From Myxococcales bacterium (GTDB lineage Bacteria > Myxococcota_A > Polyangia > Polyangiales > JAFGIB01), in assembly GCA_029880325.1 (NCBI GenBank), contig JAOUOP010000026.1, positions 1-64,000 on the forward strand: 64,000 nt of DNA, written 5' to 3'. This document shows, piece after piece, positions 7,360 through 17,334 of this stretch. Each line of letters starts with the position of its first letter. Position 1 is the stretch's first letter. The notes below the pieces were generated by a model. It was not told the DNA's origin, did no database searches, and saw only the letters and a list, made by a program, of their open reading frames with translations. Both the position numbers and the translations under genes were made by a program.

Positions 7360-8738
7360 TGAGCGCTCACGGCATCGCCGACGGCCTCGCCGGGGGCGAT
7401 GTCGACGGCGCCCTGAACGAAGCGCTGCTCGCGATAAACCATGGCGTAGAAGACAAAGAGCACGGCCGTCACCAACATCAGCCCAGCGAACAGCAAGTAG
7501 TAGCTCGCGCCTTGCAAGGCCGGCGTACCATCCGGATTCTTTAGGAAGAAGTTGACGCCCGAAGTAAAGGCATTGCCCAGGGCCACGGCGCCGAGGAAGA
7601 GCGACATGACGAAGGACTTCAAACGGTTGGGCGCCTGGGTGTAGAAGAACTCCAGGCCCGTCACGCTCACCATGATCTCCGAGGCCGTCAGCACGATATA
7701 GGCAGGAATCTGCCACAGGATGCTCGGCTGACGGCCGGCACCGAGCTCGGCCTCGATGTAGGCGGGGATCAAAAACGCCGGCACCATCACGAAGAAACCG
7801 ATGGAGATCTTGCGCAACGGCGAGAGCCCAAAGACGCGATCGAGGGCCGGGTAGACCAGATAGCTAAAGAGCGGGATGAAGGCCATCACCAGCAAGGGGT
7901 TGGCCGCCTGCAGCTGCTCGGCGTAGAGGATGACGCCGAAGACCTCGGTGTTGAGGCGCTTGCCCTGGGCCACCCAGGTCGAGCCAGTCTGGTCGAAGAG
8001 CGCCCAGAACATGGCGAAGAAGACCACCAGCGGCAGGAGTTTCCCCACCACCTTCAAACCATCGACGCTCAGCACATCCCGGGCGAAGGCGCGGCCGGCG
8101 GGCGGAATGTGGGCAAAGCGCCGACGGCCCAGCCAAAAGCACCAGGTGGCGACGACCATCAACACCCCGGGAACGCCGAAGGCCAGGCTCGGCCCCACCT
8201 CGTGCAGCATGATCGGCGCCAGGATCATCGAAGTGAAAGCGCCGAAATTGATCGAGAAGTAGAACCAGCTGAAGACGCGCTCGAGCAGGTGCTGGTTCTT
8301 CCTCCCAAATTGGTCACCCACGTGGGCCGAAACACAGGGTTTGATGCCGCCTGCTCCCAGGGCGATCAGCGTCAGTCCCACGGTCAAGCCCAGACGCGTT
8401 TCGTCCAGGGATAACGCCAGGTGCCCCAGGCAGTAGAGCACGGAGATGGTGACGATGGTGCGGTACTTGCCAAAGAGCGCATCGGAGAGGATGGCGCCGA
8501 AGAAGGGCGTGGCATAGACGGCGGCGGTGAAGAAATGGAAGTAGCCCGTGGCCTCCTGCTCCGCCATGGGCGAGGGCTGGCCGTCGCCGCCGAGCAGGTA
8601 CTCGGTCATGAAGGTGAAGAGGATCGCCTTCATGCCATAGAAGCTGTAGCGCTCGGCGAATTCGTTGCCGATGATGAAGGGAATGCCCGAGGGCATGCGA
8701 TCGATGTCTTCGGGGATCTCTCGGTAGCCGTCCGCCAT
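7356..8738 (-). CDS. POT/PTR-family proton-dependent oligopeptide transporter
   Basis: A 460-residue inner-membrane protein with many hydrophobic helices. The first helix region carries ERYSFYGMKAI, a form of the ExxERFxYY proton-coupling motif of POT carriers, and the next loop has GAILSDALFGKY. These proteins import di- and tripeptides with protons, which fits a bacterium that feeds on proteins. The start MADGYREIPED at 8738 is preferred because sequence upstream of it is not membrane-protein-like. Its stop overlaps the phosphohexomutase ATG. The 115 bases upstream to the next gene presumably hold its promoter. Confidence 0.9.
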   Translation of the reverse strand: MADGYREIPEDIDRMPSGIPFIIGNEFAERYSFYGMKAILFTFMTEYLLGGDGQPSPMAEQEATGYFHFFTAAVYATPFFGAILSDALFGKYRTIVTISVLYCLGHLALSLDETRLGLTVGLTLIALGAGGIKPCVSAHVGDQFGRKNQHLLERVFSWFYFSINFGAFTSMILAPIMLHEVGPSLAFGVPGVLMVVATWCFWLGRRRFAHIPPAGRAFARDVLSVDGLKVVGKLLPLVVFFAMFWALFDQTGSTWVAQGKRLNTEVFGVILYAEQLQAANPLLVMAFIPLFSYLVYPALDRVFGLSPLRKISIGFFVMVPAFLIPAYIEAELGAGRQPSILWQIPAYIVLTASEIMVSVTGLEFFYTQAPNRLKSFVMSLFLGAVALGNAFTSGVNFFLKNPDGTPALQGASYYLLFAGLMLVTAVLFVFYAMVYREQRFVQGAVDIAPGEAVGDAVSAQ

Positions 8739-8853
8739 CGCGCCCCGAGTGTCCTCAATCGGGGCGCCTGCGGCAATGGTCGCGACGCCTTTCGGACCCG
8801 GCGTGGCTTCGCCGCGACGGGGGAAAGGGCGCGTGCCCTTTCCGGGATGGGAA

Positions 8854-10104
8854 CTACTTGGCCCAGGGGCTGTTGCCCAGGGGCGAATAGGGTGTGACCG
8901 CTTCGCCAGCTGCCGCTTCAGCCTCCCCGAGCAGCCGCGGCCGCAGGGGCTGCTCACCGGGACCGGCGACCACCGCGAGCCGGCCCTGGGCCATCACGTG
9001 GCTGCCCGGTGCGAGCGCTCCGTGGCTCGAAAGCAACGCCCGGGCCCAGCCCGCGTGCACGTAGCCGCCAGCGAGCTGCTCGGCGAGCCAGGCCATCAGG
9101 TCGATCTTGGTGAGCTCGAACTGCTGCCCTGCCGGCGCCCGTAGAAGCGAAAGCAGGTAGCACAGGCGCAACAGCTCGGCGACCGGATGCTGGCGCTCGG
9201 GGGCCAGGCCCATGGAGTGCAGAAGCGCGCTGGTGCGCAAACGATGGCGGTCGGCCTGCTGGCGCCCCTGGGCCGTGCCCGACAGGGCCGCTGCCAGGGC
9301 CGCGGCCGCGGCATCCTCGGCGGCAAGGCCCGCCTGGGGCTGCAGCCCGTGAACGCCGAGCAGCAGCGCCGCATGAACCGCGGCACGCCGGGTCGTCGCA
9401 TCCACGCCCACGTGCTCCATGGCGTCGGCGGTGGAGAGCGCGGCAAAGAGCACGCGTCGGGCGACCGGATCTTGCACCGGCGCCAGCTCCAGCGCGCGCA
9501 GCGTGACCGCGCGGCCCACCGCGAAGCAACGCTCGAAGCCGCGCACCAGCTCCCGGCCCCGCTGCCACGGCCACCGATCGCCCCTGGCCCCGAGCAAGGC
9601 CGCCACTTCCGCCTCGGCCGCAGCGAGCTCGCGGGTCGCAAAGACGTCGGCATGGACTTCGGCCCGCGTGCCACGCTGGCCGAGCACCGACAGCTGCTCG
9701 AAGCGAACTCCGGGGATCTTCGGCGCGCGCGTGCTGCCGGAGCGATGGGTGGCGTCGATGATGGCACGGGCCAGCAAAAGCAGCTCCTCGTGGTCCAGCA
9801 CGCGCTCGAAATACAGGCACTGCAGGCCGTACTGCCGCAGCGCACCGGGCAGCTGGCGAGTCTTGCGATAGGCCTCCAGATCGATCGGCAATGGCAGGCG
9901 ATCGCGCAGCAGGGTGCCCCGCACCACGTTCAAGGCAAAGGGCGGCTGCGCCCCGGCGAGCGTGTCCCTTAACCCATCGAGCGCCTCACGCATTTCGCGC
10001 CCGCTAACCTCCCGCGGACCGATCACCCTCAGCACCGCGCATAACTCGATCACCAGCCGCGCCGTGCGCTGCAATAGCTCGGCGTCGGACGCCTGGGCGT
10101 TCAT
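8854..10104 (-). CDS. Hypothetical helical protein, possibly a degenerate HD domain
   Basis: A 416-residue soluble, Ala/Leu/Arg-rich protein with no signal peptide and no clear catalytic motif. The N-terminal 150 residues resemble the region preceding HD or HD-GYP domains in myxobacterial proteins. Around residues 240-345 it has helix pairs such as RRAAVHAALLLGVHG and RTSALLHSMGL that could be an HD fold lacking the HD metal dyad. The ATG at 10104 overlaps the upstream gene's TGA as ATGA, so the two proteins are made together and may bind each other. I do not recognise a defined family; the HD suggestion is weak. Confidence 0.6.
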   Translation of the reverse strand: MNAQASDAELLQRTARLVIELCAVLRVIGPREVSGREMREALDGLRDTLAGAQPPFALNVVRGTLLRDRLPLPIDLEAYRKTRQLPGALRQYGLQCLYFERVLDHEELLLLARAIIDATHRSGSTRAPKIPGVRFEQLSVLGQRGTRAEVHADVFATRELAAAEAEVAALLGARGDRWPWQRGRELVRGFERCFAVGRAVTLRALELAPVQDPVARRVLFAALSTADAMEHVGVDATTRRAAVHAALLLGVHGLQPQAGLAAEDAAAAALAAALSGTAQGRQQADRHRLRTSALLHSMGLAPERQHPVAELLRLCYLLSLLRAPAGQQFELTKIDLMAWLAEQLAGGYVHAGWARALLSSHGALAPGSHVMAQGRLAVVAGPGEQPLRPRLLGEAEAAAGEAVTPYSPLGNSPWAK

Positions 10105-11780
10105 CGCGATCCCCGCCTCAAGCGCTTGACGGCCTCCCGGATCTCCACCGGCTCCATCAGATCGCTCGGACGTCGCCGCGTGGCCTCTTCGCAAAGTCCG
10201 GCGCTCGCCTCCATCGCGGCGAGCGCCGAGAGCCTCACATCGACGGCGGCGTTTCGATCGCGAAACAGCGGCAGAAGATAGCGCTCACCGAGCCGCGCAT
10301 CGAAGAGCGAAGCCATGGTGGCGCAGCGCAGCTCTTCGCTCCAACCGCGTCCTTGACTCTGAAGCAAGGAATCACCGACCCATGTTGCCGTCTTGCGGTC
10401 CCGGCACAGGGCCTCGATCAACACCGCGCACGACACCGGCCGGGTGGCAAGCAGATGCTCGATGAGGTCCTGCGCCGACTCGCGCAGGCGCGGCAAGCTC
10501 GCCAGGGCAGCCGCAGCGCTCTCCACCGCCACCCCATCCCGCTCGAGCACGGCCAAGAGTTTGTGCGCATCGACGCCCGCGGCCAGGGCCTGCTGCAGCA
10601 GCGCCGTCATCAGCGCCGGCGACAGGGCGCCAGCATCCACGGCATCGAAAAACGCCTCGGGTCCCTGGGCGACCAGCAACGCGCCCAGTGCCCGCTCGGC
10701 CTGGGTTTCGTAGGGCGCCAGCGAAAATAGCTCGGCCATGAACTCAGAGCAGGCACGCGCGCCCAAAAGCCCGCACAGTCCCGACAGCGCGGGCGCTTCG
10801 AAGCCGTGCTCGGCCACGGCCAGCGCCAGCGACGAGCCCACACCCTCGGCGTCCAGGGCGCTGCCTACGCCCTGTGCCTGCCGGAACAGACGCCCGAGCG
10901 CGTCGACCACCCGGGCATCGAGCCCCTGCGCGCGCGCGATCATGGCGCCGACCAACTCGCCGACAACACCGGCACCAATGTCACCCACCAGCTCCGGATG
11001 CGTGAGCGCGGCCTGGAACTCCAGGTTGCCGATGAGGTCGGCATCGCTGGCGGCCGCTTCGAGCGCCATCCGCTGCGGCTCCCCCAGCGCGAGCTGCCCC
11101 GACGCGGCGCGCTGCGACAGGCGCGCGGCCGCCTGCCCGTAGCGCAGCTGCAGCGTGGCGGCGTCGAGACTTTGGGCGGCGGCCCAGGCCGCGTCGTTCC
11201 AGCGCTCGATGCCCCAACCGAGGCGCTCGGCAAAGACCTCCTGCGCACCCGGCGCAGGCTGCTGTGCCCCGCCCAGGATGTAGCGGCCGTGGGCCCGTCG
11301 CGATTCGGCAAAGGTGGCACCAAACCCCGCCAGGCTGCCACTCCACAGCAGCTCCGCCAGCTCGTGGTAGCTCTGCTCACCGCCGACGACCGCAGCCAGA
11401 CGGCGACCGAGTTCGCGCACATCGGCCTCGGAAGCTCGCGCGAGCGGCTGCAAAGCGCGCAACCCTTCGCTGTAGAGGGGAAAGACGAAGCGGCCGAGAT
11501 CGCCGTCGGCCGGCATCAGCAACTTATCCGCCAGTCGAAGCTCCGTAGGCTCAAAGCGCACGCACCGATCGTCGCGCTCCAGCCACAGCTCGAAGAGTCG
11601 ATGGGCGTGACCGGAAGCCAGCAGATCGCGGTTGATCGAAGTGGCGATCAGCGATGCCAGGGCACTGCCCATGGCCCGGATCGCCTCGACCTTGTCATGC
11701 TCCAGAACACCGGCGAGCCGAGCCGACATCTTGCGAGGTCGGCGAACTTGCCCCCCTGCACGTCCATCGGCGGCCACCAT
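10101..11780 (-). CDS. Hypothetical alpha-helical repeat protein
   Basis: A 559-residue protein, or 542 if it starts at the ATG at 11729. It is almost wholly predicted helix, rich in Ala, Leu, Glu and Arg, with repeated helix pairs in the second half that suggest HEAT-like solenoid packing. No signal, membrane span or catalytic motif was seen. Neither start has a good Shine-Dalgarno. The upstream ATG at 11780 begins only three bases inside the inverted-repeat element at 11784, so that element has replaced or become its leader. The gene is translationally coupled to the next one (ATGA overlap). A scaffold or regulatory pair is an inference. Confidence 0.6.
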   Translation of the reverse strand: MVAADGRAGGQVRRPRKMSARLAGVLEHDKVEAIRAMGSALASLIATSINRDLLASGHAHRLFELWLERDDRCVRFEPTELRLADKLLMPADGDLGRFVFPLYSEGLRALQPLARASEADVRELGRRLAAVVGGEQSYHELAELLWSGSLAGFGATFAESRRAHGRYILGGAQQPAPGAQEVFAERLGWGIERWNDAAWAAAQSLDAATLQLRYGQAAARLSQRAASGQLALGEPQRMALEAAASDADLIGNLEFQAALTHPELVGDIGAGVVGELVGAMIARAQGLDARVVDALGRLFRQAQGVGSALDAEGVGSSLALAVAEHGFEAPALSGLCGLLGARACSEFMAELFSLAPYETQAERALGALLVAQGPEAFFDAVDAGALSPALMTALLQQALAAGVDAHKLLAVLERDGVAVESAAAALASLPRLRESAQDLIEHLLATRPVSCAVLIEALCRDRKTATWVGDSLLQSQGRGWSEELRCATMASLFDARLGERYLLPLFRDRNAAVDVRLSALAAMEASAGLCEEATRRRPSDLMEPVEIREAVKRLRRGSR

Positions 11781-11783
11781 TGA

Positions 11784-11964
11784 CTAGTCACCTGTGCCGG
11801 TAGTTCTGGGTACAACTCGACGGCCATCGACGGCCGTCGCCGCGTCGACCGCCCTTCGGGCTATCTCCTCGAATATACTCTGTATGTCCTTCGTCGATTC
11901 GCCACGCCGAGGGCCGCCGATTGCTCGCCGAGTTTTACCCAGAACTACCGACACAGGTGATTAG
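11784..11964. repeat. MITE-like inverted-repeat element, copy B
   Basis: A 181-bp element with 36-base terminal inverted repeats (11784-11819 and 11929-11964) differing at three positions; both contain GGTAGTTCTGGGTA. Near its centre, on the minus strand, lies ACATACAGAGTATATT (11872-11887), a diverged form of the core found in the copies at 2293 and 40721. Its outer ends are CTAG and TTAG. It lies between divergent genes, so it may affect either promoter. The rest of the 374-base gap has a possible TATGAT -10 at 12114-12119. Confidence 0.65.
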
Positions 11965-12154
11965 CATAGCGCGAATGACCCGGCACGCGTAGTACGGAGA
12001 CGCGCGCACTACAACTGAGAGTGCGCAGGATGTCACGCCCTGTAGCCTGCTGTCGCATAAGCTGACAGCTGAGGGCAGACACGCCAGAGGTGCGAGACGC
12101 GTGCGGAAAAGGCTATGATCGCATACGGCCCTCCACTTCGGAGGACTTGGCCCC

Positions 12155-14053
12155 ATGCTTGACGCTTGCACCATCTGCAGTTGGCGCCGCCACGCCGAAG
12201 CAGCCGTGCCACGACCCGCACGCGATTATCTTGCGACCACCGCAGTGATCGTGGCCCTGTCGCTGCTGGCCACGCTCGCTGCCTCCGGCCCCGCCGCGGC
12301 GCAAGCGACCGCCCTGGAGGTCACCGGCACGACCGCCGCCAACACCGGCGATGGCACCGCTGCAGAAGAGGCGTCGCCGATCGATGCCCACGGGAGACGC
12401 GACGACGCCCTACCCGGCCTCTCCGCGGTGGCCCTCACGGGGACGGCGACACCGGGGCGGCTGAGCCTGGCCGGTGGACTTGGCTATGGGTTTACCGGCG
12501 ATGTGCTCGAAGACGACGAGAACCACCACCGCCTGGCGCTACGCGCGGGCGTGGCCTATGAGGCACTGCGCTGGCTCATCTTGGGCTACGCGCTGGAGGG
12601 ACGCTTGCACCGTCAGGTCGGCGGCACCGACGCGGGCGACGGGGGGTTTCTGATCCATAGCCGCTTTGCACTACGCGCCGGCAAGACGCTGACCGACGAT
12701 TTCGCCTTGGGCGCCGAGCTGGCCGTCGAGCTGCCCGCTGCCGCGTCGCCCGCCGCCGCCATCACGGCCATCGGTGCGGGCCTGTCGCTGATGGCCACCC
12801 ATACCTCGGGCCCCCTACTGCTCGCCGCCAACGCGGGCATCCGCCTCGATCGGGCCGGCGAGGCCATCGACGATCCCCGCCGTCTGAGCGGCGCCGACCG
12901 CATCGCCCTGGGCACCGCCGATGCCACGGGCCTGCCGCTCGGCCTGGGCGCCAGCTACCGTCTGGGGTCGCTCACGCCCTTCGGCGAAGTGAGCTGGGAG
13001 CCGCGCGTCGGTCGCAATGCCCAGAAGGCACTGAGCGCGCCCATGTGGGTCACCCTGGGTCTGAAGCTCGAACTCAAGAAGGGCCTGCGTTGGGTGCTTT
13101 CTGCCAGCGTCAGCCCGAGCGCGCGGCCCGACGCGATCGTCGCTACGCCGGGTCAGCCCGATGTCCCCCTCAGTGTCGTCGATCCCAGGGCGTGGCTGCG
13201 CACCGGCTTGCAGTGGTCTGCGCCTCGGGCCAGCGCCAGGGCAGGCGATGACAGCGCCAGCCATGCCGTCGAGGGCAGCGTGCGCGGTGCGGACGGAGCG
13301 CCGGTTTCGGGCGCGTCGGTGAGTTGGGTCGACGACCCCAAGGTCAGCACCACCAGCGACGCCGATGGCCGCTTTCGCTTGCAGGGGCTTCCGGCCGGCG
13401 CCCAACGCCTGCGCGTGCAAGCACCGGGCCTCTCACCCGAGGAACTCACGGTGCAGGTGCCTGCCGATCCCAAGACGCCGCTCACCATCGAACTCAAGCC
13501 GCTTTCGACCGGCCTAACGGGCCAGGTGCTGCGGAGCGACGGCACCCCCATCGCCGCCGCCCAGGTCGAGCTGCACCCCGCGCCAGCGACCGAAGCCACG
13601 CCAGGTGACGCGCCGGCTTCCCGCCTGCCCCCCCCCGTGACCACCACCCAAACAGACGCCGAGGGTCGCTTTGCGTTCGCAGATCTGCAGCCCGGACAGA
13701 CCAAACTCATAGTGACTGCGCCGGAAATGCGCGCCCATGAACAGCCGCTCGAGCTCACCGCCGGCAGCAGCCAGGAGCTGGCCATCACACTCGAGCGCGA
13801 TCTGCCCGAGGGCCACATCCGCGGCCAGGTACGCGATTTTCGCTCGCAGGGCGTGCGCGCCAAGGTGCAGATCGATCCCGGTGGGCTGACGCTGGAGACC
13901 GACGCCGATGGCAATTTCGAAGTCGACGTGGCGCCGGGGCGCTACACGGTTCGCGTTCAGGCCTCCGGCTACCGGGTGCAGAAGCGACCGGCCGTGGTGG
14001 AAAATCAGGGCGTGACGGTGCTGATCATCGAGCTCAAGAGGAAGGGCCGGTGA
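12155..14053 (+). CDS. Outer-membrane barrel-like protein with carboxypeptidase regulatory-like repeats
   Basis: A 632-residue secreted protein. A signal segment (LATTAVIVALSLLATLA, about residues 26-42) ends at an Ala-rich cleavage site. Residues 90-360 alternate short strands and turns like an outer-membrane beta-barrel. The C-terminal 270 residues hold three carboxypeptidase-regulatory-like (beta-sandwich) units, each with a GxVxDADGRFRLxGLPAG type pattern. GGAGG nine bases upstream supports the ATG at 12155. It overlaps the FecR gene by four bases (GTGA), and a kinase and Cys-rich lipoprotein follow, so it is probably the cell-surface member of a signalling or envelope operon. Confidence 0.7.
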   Translation: MLDACTICSWRRHAEAAVPRPARDYLATTAVIVALSLLATLAASGPAAAQATALEVTGTTAANTGDGTAAEEASPIDAHGRRDDALPGLSAVALTGTATPGRLSLAGGLGYGFTGDVLEDDENHHRLALRAGVAYEALRWLILGYALEGRLHRQVGGTDAGDGGFLIHSRFALRAGKTLTDDFALGAELAVELPAAASPAAAITAIGAGLSLMATHTSGPLLLAANAGIRLDRAGEAIDDPRRLSGADRIALGTADATGLPLGLGASYRLGSLTPFGEVSWEPRVGRNAQKALSAPMWVTLGLKLELKKGLRWVLSASVSPSARPDAIVATPGQPDVPLSVVDPRAWLRTGLQWSAPRASARAGDDSASHAVEGSVRGADGAPVSGASVSWVDDPKVSTTSDADGRFRLQGLPAGAQRLRVQAPGLSPEELTVQVPADPKTPLTIELKPLSTGLTGQVLRSDGTPIAAAQVELHPAPATEATPGDAPASRLPPPVTTTQTDAEGRFAFADLQPGQTKLIVTAPEMRAHEQPLELTAGSSQELAITLERDLPEGHIRGQVRDFRSQGVRAKVQIDPGGLTLETDADGNFEVDVAPGRYTVRVQASGYRVQKRPAVVENQGVTVLIIELKRKGR

Positions 14054-15609
14054 GGACCTCAGCCCACCGCAGCCCCAGTCGCGGTACCCCGCGCCTGCTG
14101 GCGCTGGGCTTGCTCGCCCTCGGCTGCCAGCAGCTGCCCCTGGCGTGCGAGCCCCTGGGCTGCTCTGGGCCGCCCTACGTGGCCAAGCTCCTGGTTTTCA
14201 GCGGAGAGGTTGCGCGCGACCGGGCGGCCAAGCCCGGGGCCTGGAGCCGCACCGAAAAGGGTGATGGCTTCGCCATCGGTGACGGCCTGCGCACCTCCGC
14301 GGGAGCCAGCGCCACGCTGCAGCTGCGGGGGCGCGGCAAGGTCACGATCCAGGAGCGCTCGGTGGTGCGCTTCAAGGCCGGCGCGGGCCAGGCCCAGGGG
14401 CTGTCGATGCAGGTCGAGGTCGGCAGCATCGAGGTGGAGGGCGCGGAACTGTCGCTCGAAACCCTGATCGGCACCGTGCAGATCGAAGCCGGCGACCACG
14501 TGCGGGTGCGCGCCGGCGACGACGGCCAGCACCTGGATGTGCTGGTGGGCGAGCTGGTGGTGGAACACGACGGCCAGCGCGTGCAAGCCAACGCGGGCGA
14601 CGAGTTGGTGCTCGACATCGGCGGCATTCGCATCGAAGGCGACGACGCCACCGAAGTGGCAGTGGTCGAAGTCGAAGCGCCAGATGCCGGCAACAGGGCA
14701 CAGGACGCGGGCAGCGACGGGGGCGCCGGAGACGCGGCAGCCGGCGATGCCGTGGACGAGGGTGAGTCGGAGCCGGCTGGACCGAGCGTGGCCGAACTGT
14801 CGATCGCGGCGGGTGAGTCGGCCGCGATCCACGATCCGGCGCCGCCCACGCGGGTGGGCATCGCGCTGCCGGCGTGCGAAGGACACATCGGACTCGAGGT
14901 CCGTGGCCGCCGCGGGGGCTTTCGCAAGGCCCCCGTGGGCAGTCCAGAGCGGGCCATCGTCAGCCTCGAGCGTGGCGCCCACAGCTACCGCATCCGCTGC
15001 GCCGCCGACAGGGACAAGCGCGGCCCCATCGTGGCCAAGGGCCGCATCGACATCCGCCGCGATGCGGCGACCCGGCAGCTGCCCAAGCGACCGCCCACGG
15101 TCACCGTCGACGCCGACGGACGCCGTTACACCGTGCGCTACCAAAACCGGCTACCACGCGTGACCCTGCGCTGGCCAGACGCACCCAAGGCCTCCCGTTA
15201 TACGCTGGAGCTGAAGTCCGGGTCGGGTCGCGTGCGCAAGTCGAAGCTGCAGGGGCCGAACCACAGCTTTGCCTCCGGCGGCCTCGGCGAAGGCGTCCAC
15301 AGCTTCACGATTCGCGCCGACGGCGGGCGCAGTGCGAGCGGCAGCGTAAAAATCGCCTTCGACAACGCCGCCCGCACCGCATCGCTCACCACGCCGGCCA
15401 ATGCTGCCCTGGCACGCGGAAAACCGGCGACCATCGCCGGCATGGCCATGAGCGGAGCCAAGGTCGCAGTCGACGGCAAACCGGTGCATACCGACGCCGA
15501 GGGCCGCTTTCGGGTCGAGCTCACCCCCGATGGTCGCCATGAGGCGGTGGCGATCAAGGTCGATAGCGGCGGCCGCGTGCATTATTACCTGCGGCGCCTG
15601 TCGCCCTGA
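14050..15609 (+). CDS. FecR-domain lipoprotein
   Basis: A 519-residue protein starting at GTG 14050, coupled to the preceding gene and preceded by AGGAAGG. A lipoprotein-type signal (LLALGLLALGC) covers residues 14-24. Residues 50-190 match a FecR domain: a GDGLRTSAGASATLQL opening followed by repeated short beta strands. An Asp/Ala/Gly-rich linker follows (about 210-240). The last 80 residues form a beta-sandwich with the pattern GKPVHTDAEGRFRVEL, seen in Bacteroidetes and myxobacterial secreted proteins. FecR domains sense or relay signals across the periplasm; here no sigma factor is adjacent, so the partner is more likely the kinase downstream. Confidence 0.75.
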   Translation: MRTSAHRSPSRGTPRLLALGLLALGCQQLPLACEPLGCSGPPYVAKLLVFSGEVARDRAAKPGAWSRTEKGDGFAIGDGLRTSAGASATLQLRGRGKVTIQERSVVRFKAGAGQAQGLSMQVEVGSIEVEGAELSLETLIGTVQIEAGDHVRVRAGDDGQHLDVLVGELVVEHDGQRVQANAGDELVLDIGGIRIEGDDATEVAVVEVEAPDAGNRAQDAGSDGGAGDAAAGDAVDEGESEPAGPSVAELSIAAGESAAIHDPAPPTRVGIALPACEGHIGLEVRGRRGGFRKAPVGSPERAIVSLERGAHSYRIRCAADRDKRGPIVAKGRIDIRRDAATRQLPKRPPTVTVDADGRRYTVRYQNRLPRVTLRWPDAPKASRYTLELKSGSGRVRKSKLQGPNHSFASGGLGEGVHSFTIRADGGRSASGSVKIAFDNAARTASLTTPANAALARGKPATIAGMAMSGAKVAVDGKPVHTDAEGRFRVELTPDGRHEAVAIKVDSGGRVHYYLRRLSP

Positions 15610-15665
15610 TACGAGCGCTACCGCGGCCCCCCCTTTGCAGCTACAATTTCACGGCAAAGGACGGC

Positions 15666-17330
15666 GTGGAATACGACGAGCTTAATTCCGGCGAACGCAT
15701 TGGTGGGCGTTATCGCCTGGAGTCACACATTGGCGCAGGTGGCATGGCACGCGTGTGGCGCGCCGTGGACGAAACCCTGGAGCGCCCCGTTGCGGTGAAA
15801 TTTCTCTACGCTGCCGACGCCCAGATGCGCGAGCGCATGGCCACGGCCTTTTCGCGGGAGGCGCGCATCGCCGCCGCGGTGCGCCACCCCTATGTCGTGA
15901 GCATCCTCGACTTCGGCACCCTGGGCGGTCGCGAGCAGATCCCGTACATGGTGATGGAGTTGCTCGAGGGTGAAACCCTGGGCGAGCGCATCGAGAGAAA
16001 GGGCAAACTGCCGGCCAGCGAGGTTGTGGACTACGCCGCGCGCGTACTCGAAGGGCTTTCAGCAGTCCACGACGCGGGCATCGTCCACCGCGACCTCAAG
16101 CCCGAAAACATCTACCTGCAAAGGGCCGCGACCCGGTTGCATCCGAAACTGCTCGACTTCGGCATCTCGCGCAGCCTCGACGGCGAGGGCAAGCGCCGCT
16201 CGGCCCTGACCACCCAGGCCGGCCAGCTCCTTGGCACACCGCAGTACATGTCACCCGAGCAGGCCGAAGGCGAGGGCAACATCGACCTGCGGACCGATCT
16301 CTACAGCCTGGGCGTGATCATGTACGAGGCGCTGACGGGCCGGCTTCCCTTCGAGGCCGAGGGCGTGGGCGCGTTGATCGTGCGCATCGTCACCGCCCAG
16401 TACACGCCGGCGATCGAGCTGGAGCCGAGCATCGGCCCGGCGCTGTCGGCGTTCCTCGACCGCGCGCTCTCGAGGTCCGCCGCCGACCGCTTCCCCGACG
16501 CGGCCACCATGCACGCCGAGCTGATCGCCGCCACGCGGCGCAGCCTCGGCGGCGCCGTCGCCCGTGCCATCTCGGTGGCGCCACCGGGGGCGATCACCCT
16601 GCCGGGGCAGGAGGGTTCGCGGCGAGCCCGTGGCCGCGGCGGCGATGGCGCTGCGACGGCCGACACCCTCGACGGAACACCCGTGGAGGGACGGCACTCA
16701 CGCCCCGGGCGGCGACGGGCAAGACTGTGGACGGCAGCTGCGGTGGCCATGATCGCGGCGGGCGCTGGCGGCTGGCTGCTCCTGCAGCGCGACAGCAGCG
16801 TCGCGGCGGGCATGGAGGCCTCCGACTTTCACCTCGAGCAGCAGGCTGCAGCGGCTGCGCCGCCGGAAAGCACCGAAGCGGTCGCGCCGGTCGCGCCGGT
16901 CGTGCCCGCCGAAGCCGTTGACGCCCCCGAAGCCGCGGCCGCGGCGCCCGATGCGGCCACCACCGACAACGACGAAACCACGGCCGACAACGAACCGGCG
17001 GCGGATGCAGCCGAAGCGCTCGACCAAGCGCCTGCCAAGAAGCACAGGCGCAAGGCACCGTCGCGCAGCCTGGGCGCCACCTTCGTGCAGCACAAGGGCA
17101 AGATCGGCAGCTGCTTCAAGAAGCACGGCGGCGCCGAGGCCCCCGCCCTGACGCTGCGCATGGCGCTGCAAAAGTCCGGTCGCGTCGAGCGGGTGGAGGT
17201 ACTTCCTTTGGCCCAAAGCGCCACCGCCCTCGGCCGCTGCATCCAAAGCGTGGCCAAGGCCATCGACTTCGGCCCACAAAAGGCAGCCATCACCTTCAAG
17301 GTGCCGCTGGCGACGCGCGTGGAGAGGTAG
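15666..17330 (+). CDS. Membrane Ser/Thr protein kinase with TonB-like C-terminal domain
   Basis: A 554-residue Hanks-type kinase starting at GTG 15666. The kinase domain (about residues 14-290) is complete: GAGGMARV glycine loop, VAVKFL lysine, HRDLKPEN at 141-148, LDFGISR and a SPEQ activation-segment end. One membrane helix (about 353-372) follows, then an Ala/Pro/Glu-rich periplasmic linker. A C-terminal domain of about 80 residues (FVQHKGKIGSCFKKHG onward) resembles the AgmX/TonB-C domains of myxobacteria. The kinase therefore couples a cytoplasmic phosphorylation domain to a periplasmic module. It sits mid-operon between the FecR protein and the Cys-rich lipoprotein. Confidence 0.9.
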   Translation: MEYDELNSGERIGGRYRLESHIGAGGMARVWRAVDETLERPVAVKFLYAADAQMRERMATAFSREARIAAAVRHPYVVSILDFGTLGGREQIPYMVMELLEGETLGERIERKGKLPASEVVDYAARVLEGLSAVHDAGIVHRDLKPENIYLQRAATRLHPKLLDFGISRSLDGEGKRRSALTTQAGQLLGTPQYMSPEQAEGEGNIDLRTDLYSLGVIMYEALTGRLPFEAEGVGALIVRIVTAQYTPAIELEPSIGPALSAFLDRALSRSAADRFPDAATMHAELIAATRRSLGGAVARAISVAPPGAITLPGQEGSRRARGRGGDGAATADTLDGTPVEGRHSRPGRRRARLWTAAAVAMIAAGAGGWLLLQRDSSVAAGMEASDFHLEQQAAAAAPPESTEAVAPVAPVVPAEAVDAPEAAAAAPDAATTDNDETTADNEPAADAAEALDQAPAKKHRRKAPSRSLGATFVQHKGKIGSCFKKHGGAEAPALTLRMALQKSGRVERVEVLPLAQSATALGRCIQSVAKAIDFGPQKAAITFKVPLATRVER

Positions 17331-17334
17331 TTCA

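Noticed and set aside
5779..7362. 527-codon plus-strand frame
   Set aside because: Antisense to the phosphohexomutase; an effect of high third-position GC.
7360..7716. Longer start for the phosphohexomutase
   Set aside because: The added 119 residues overlap the transporter and are Arg-rich; the ATGA junction and family N-terminus support 7359.
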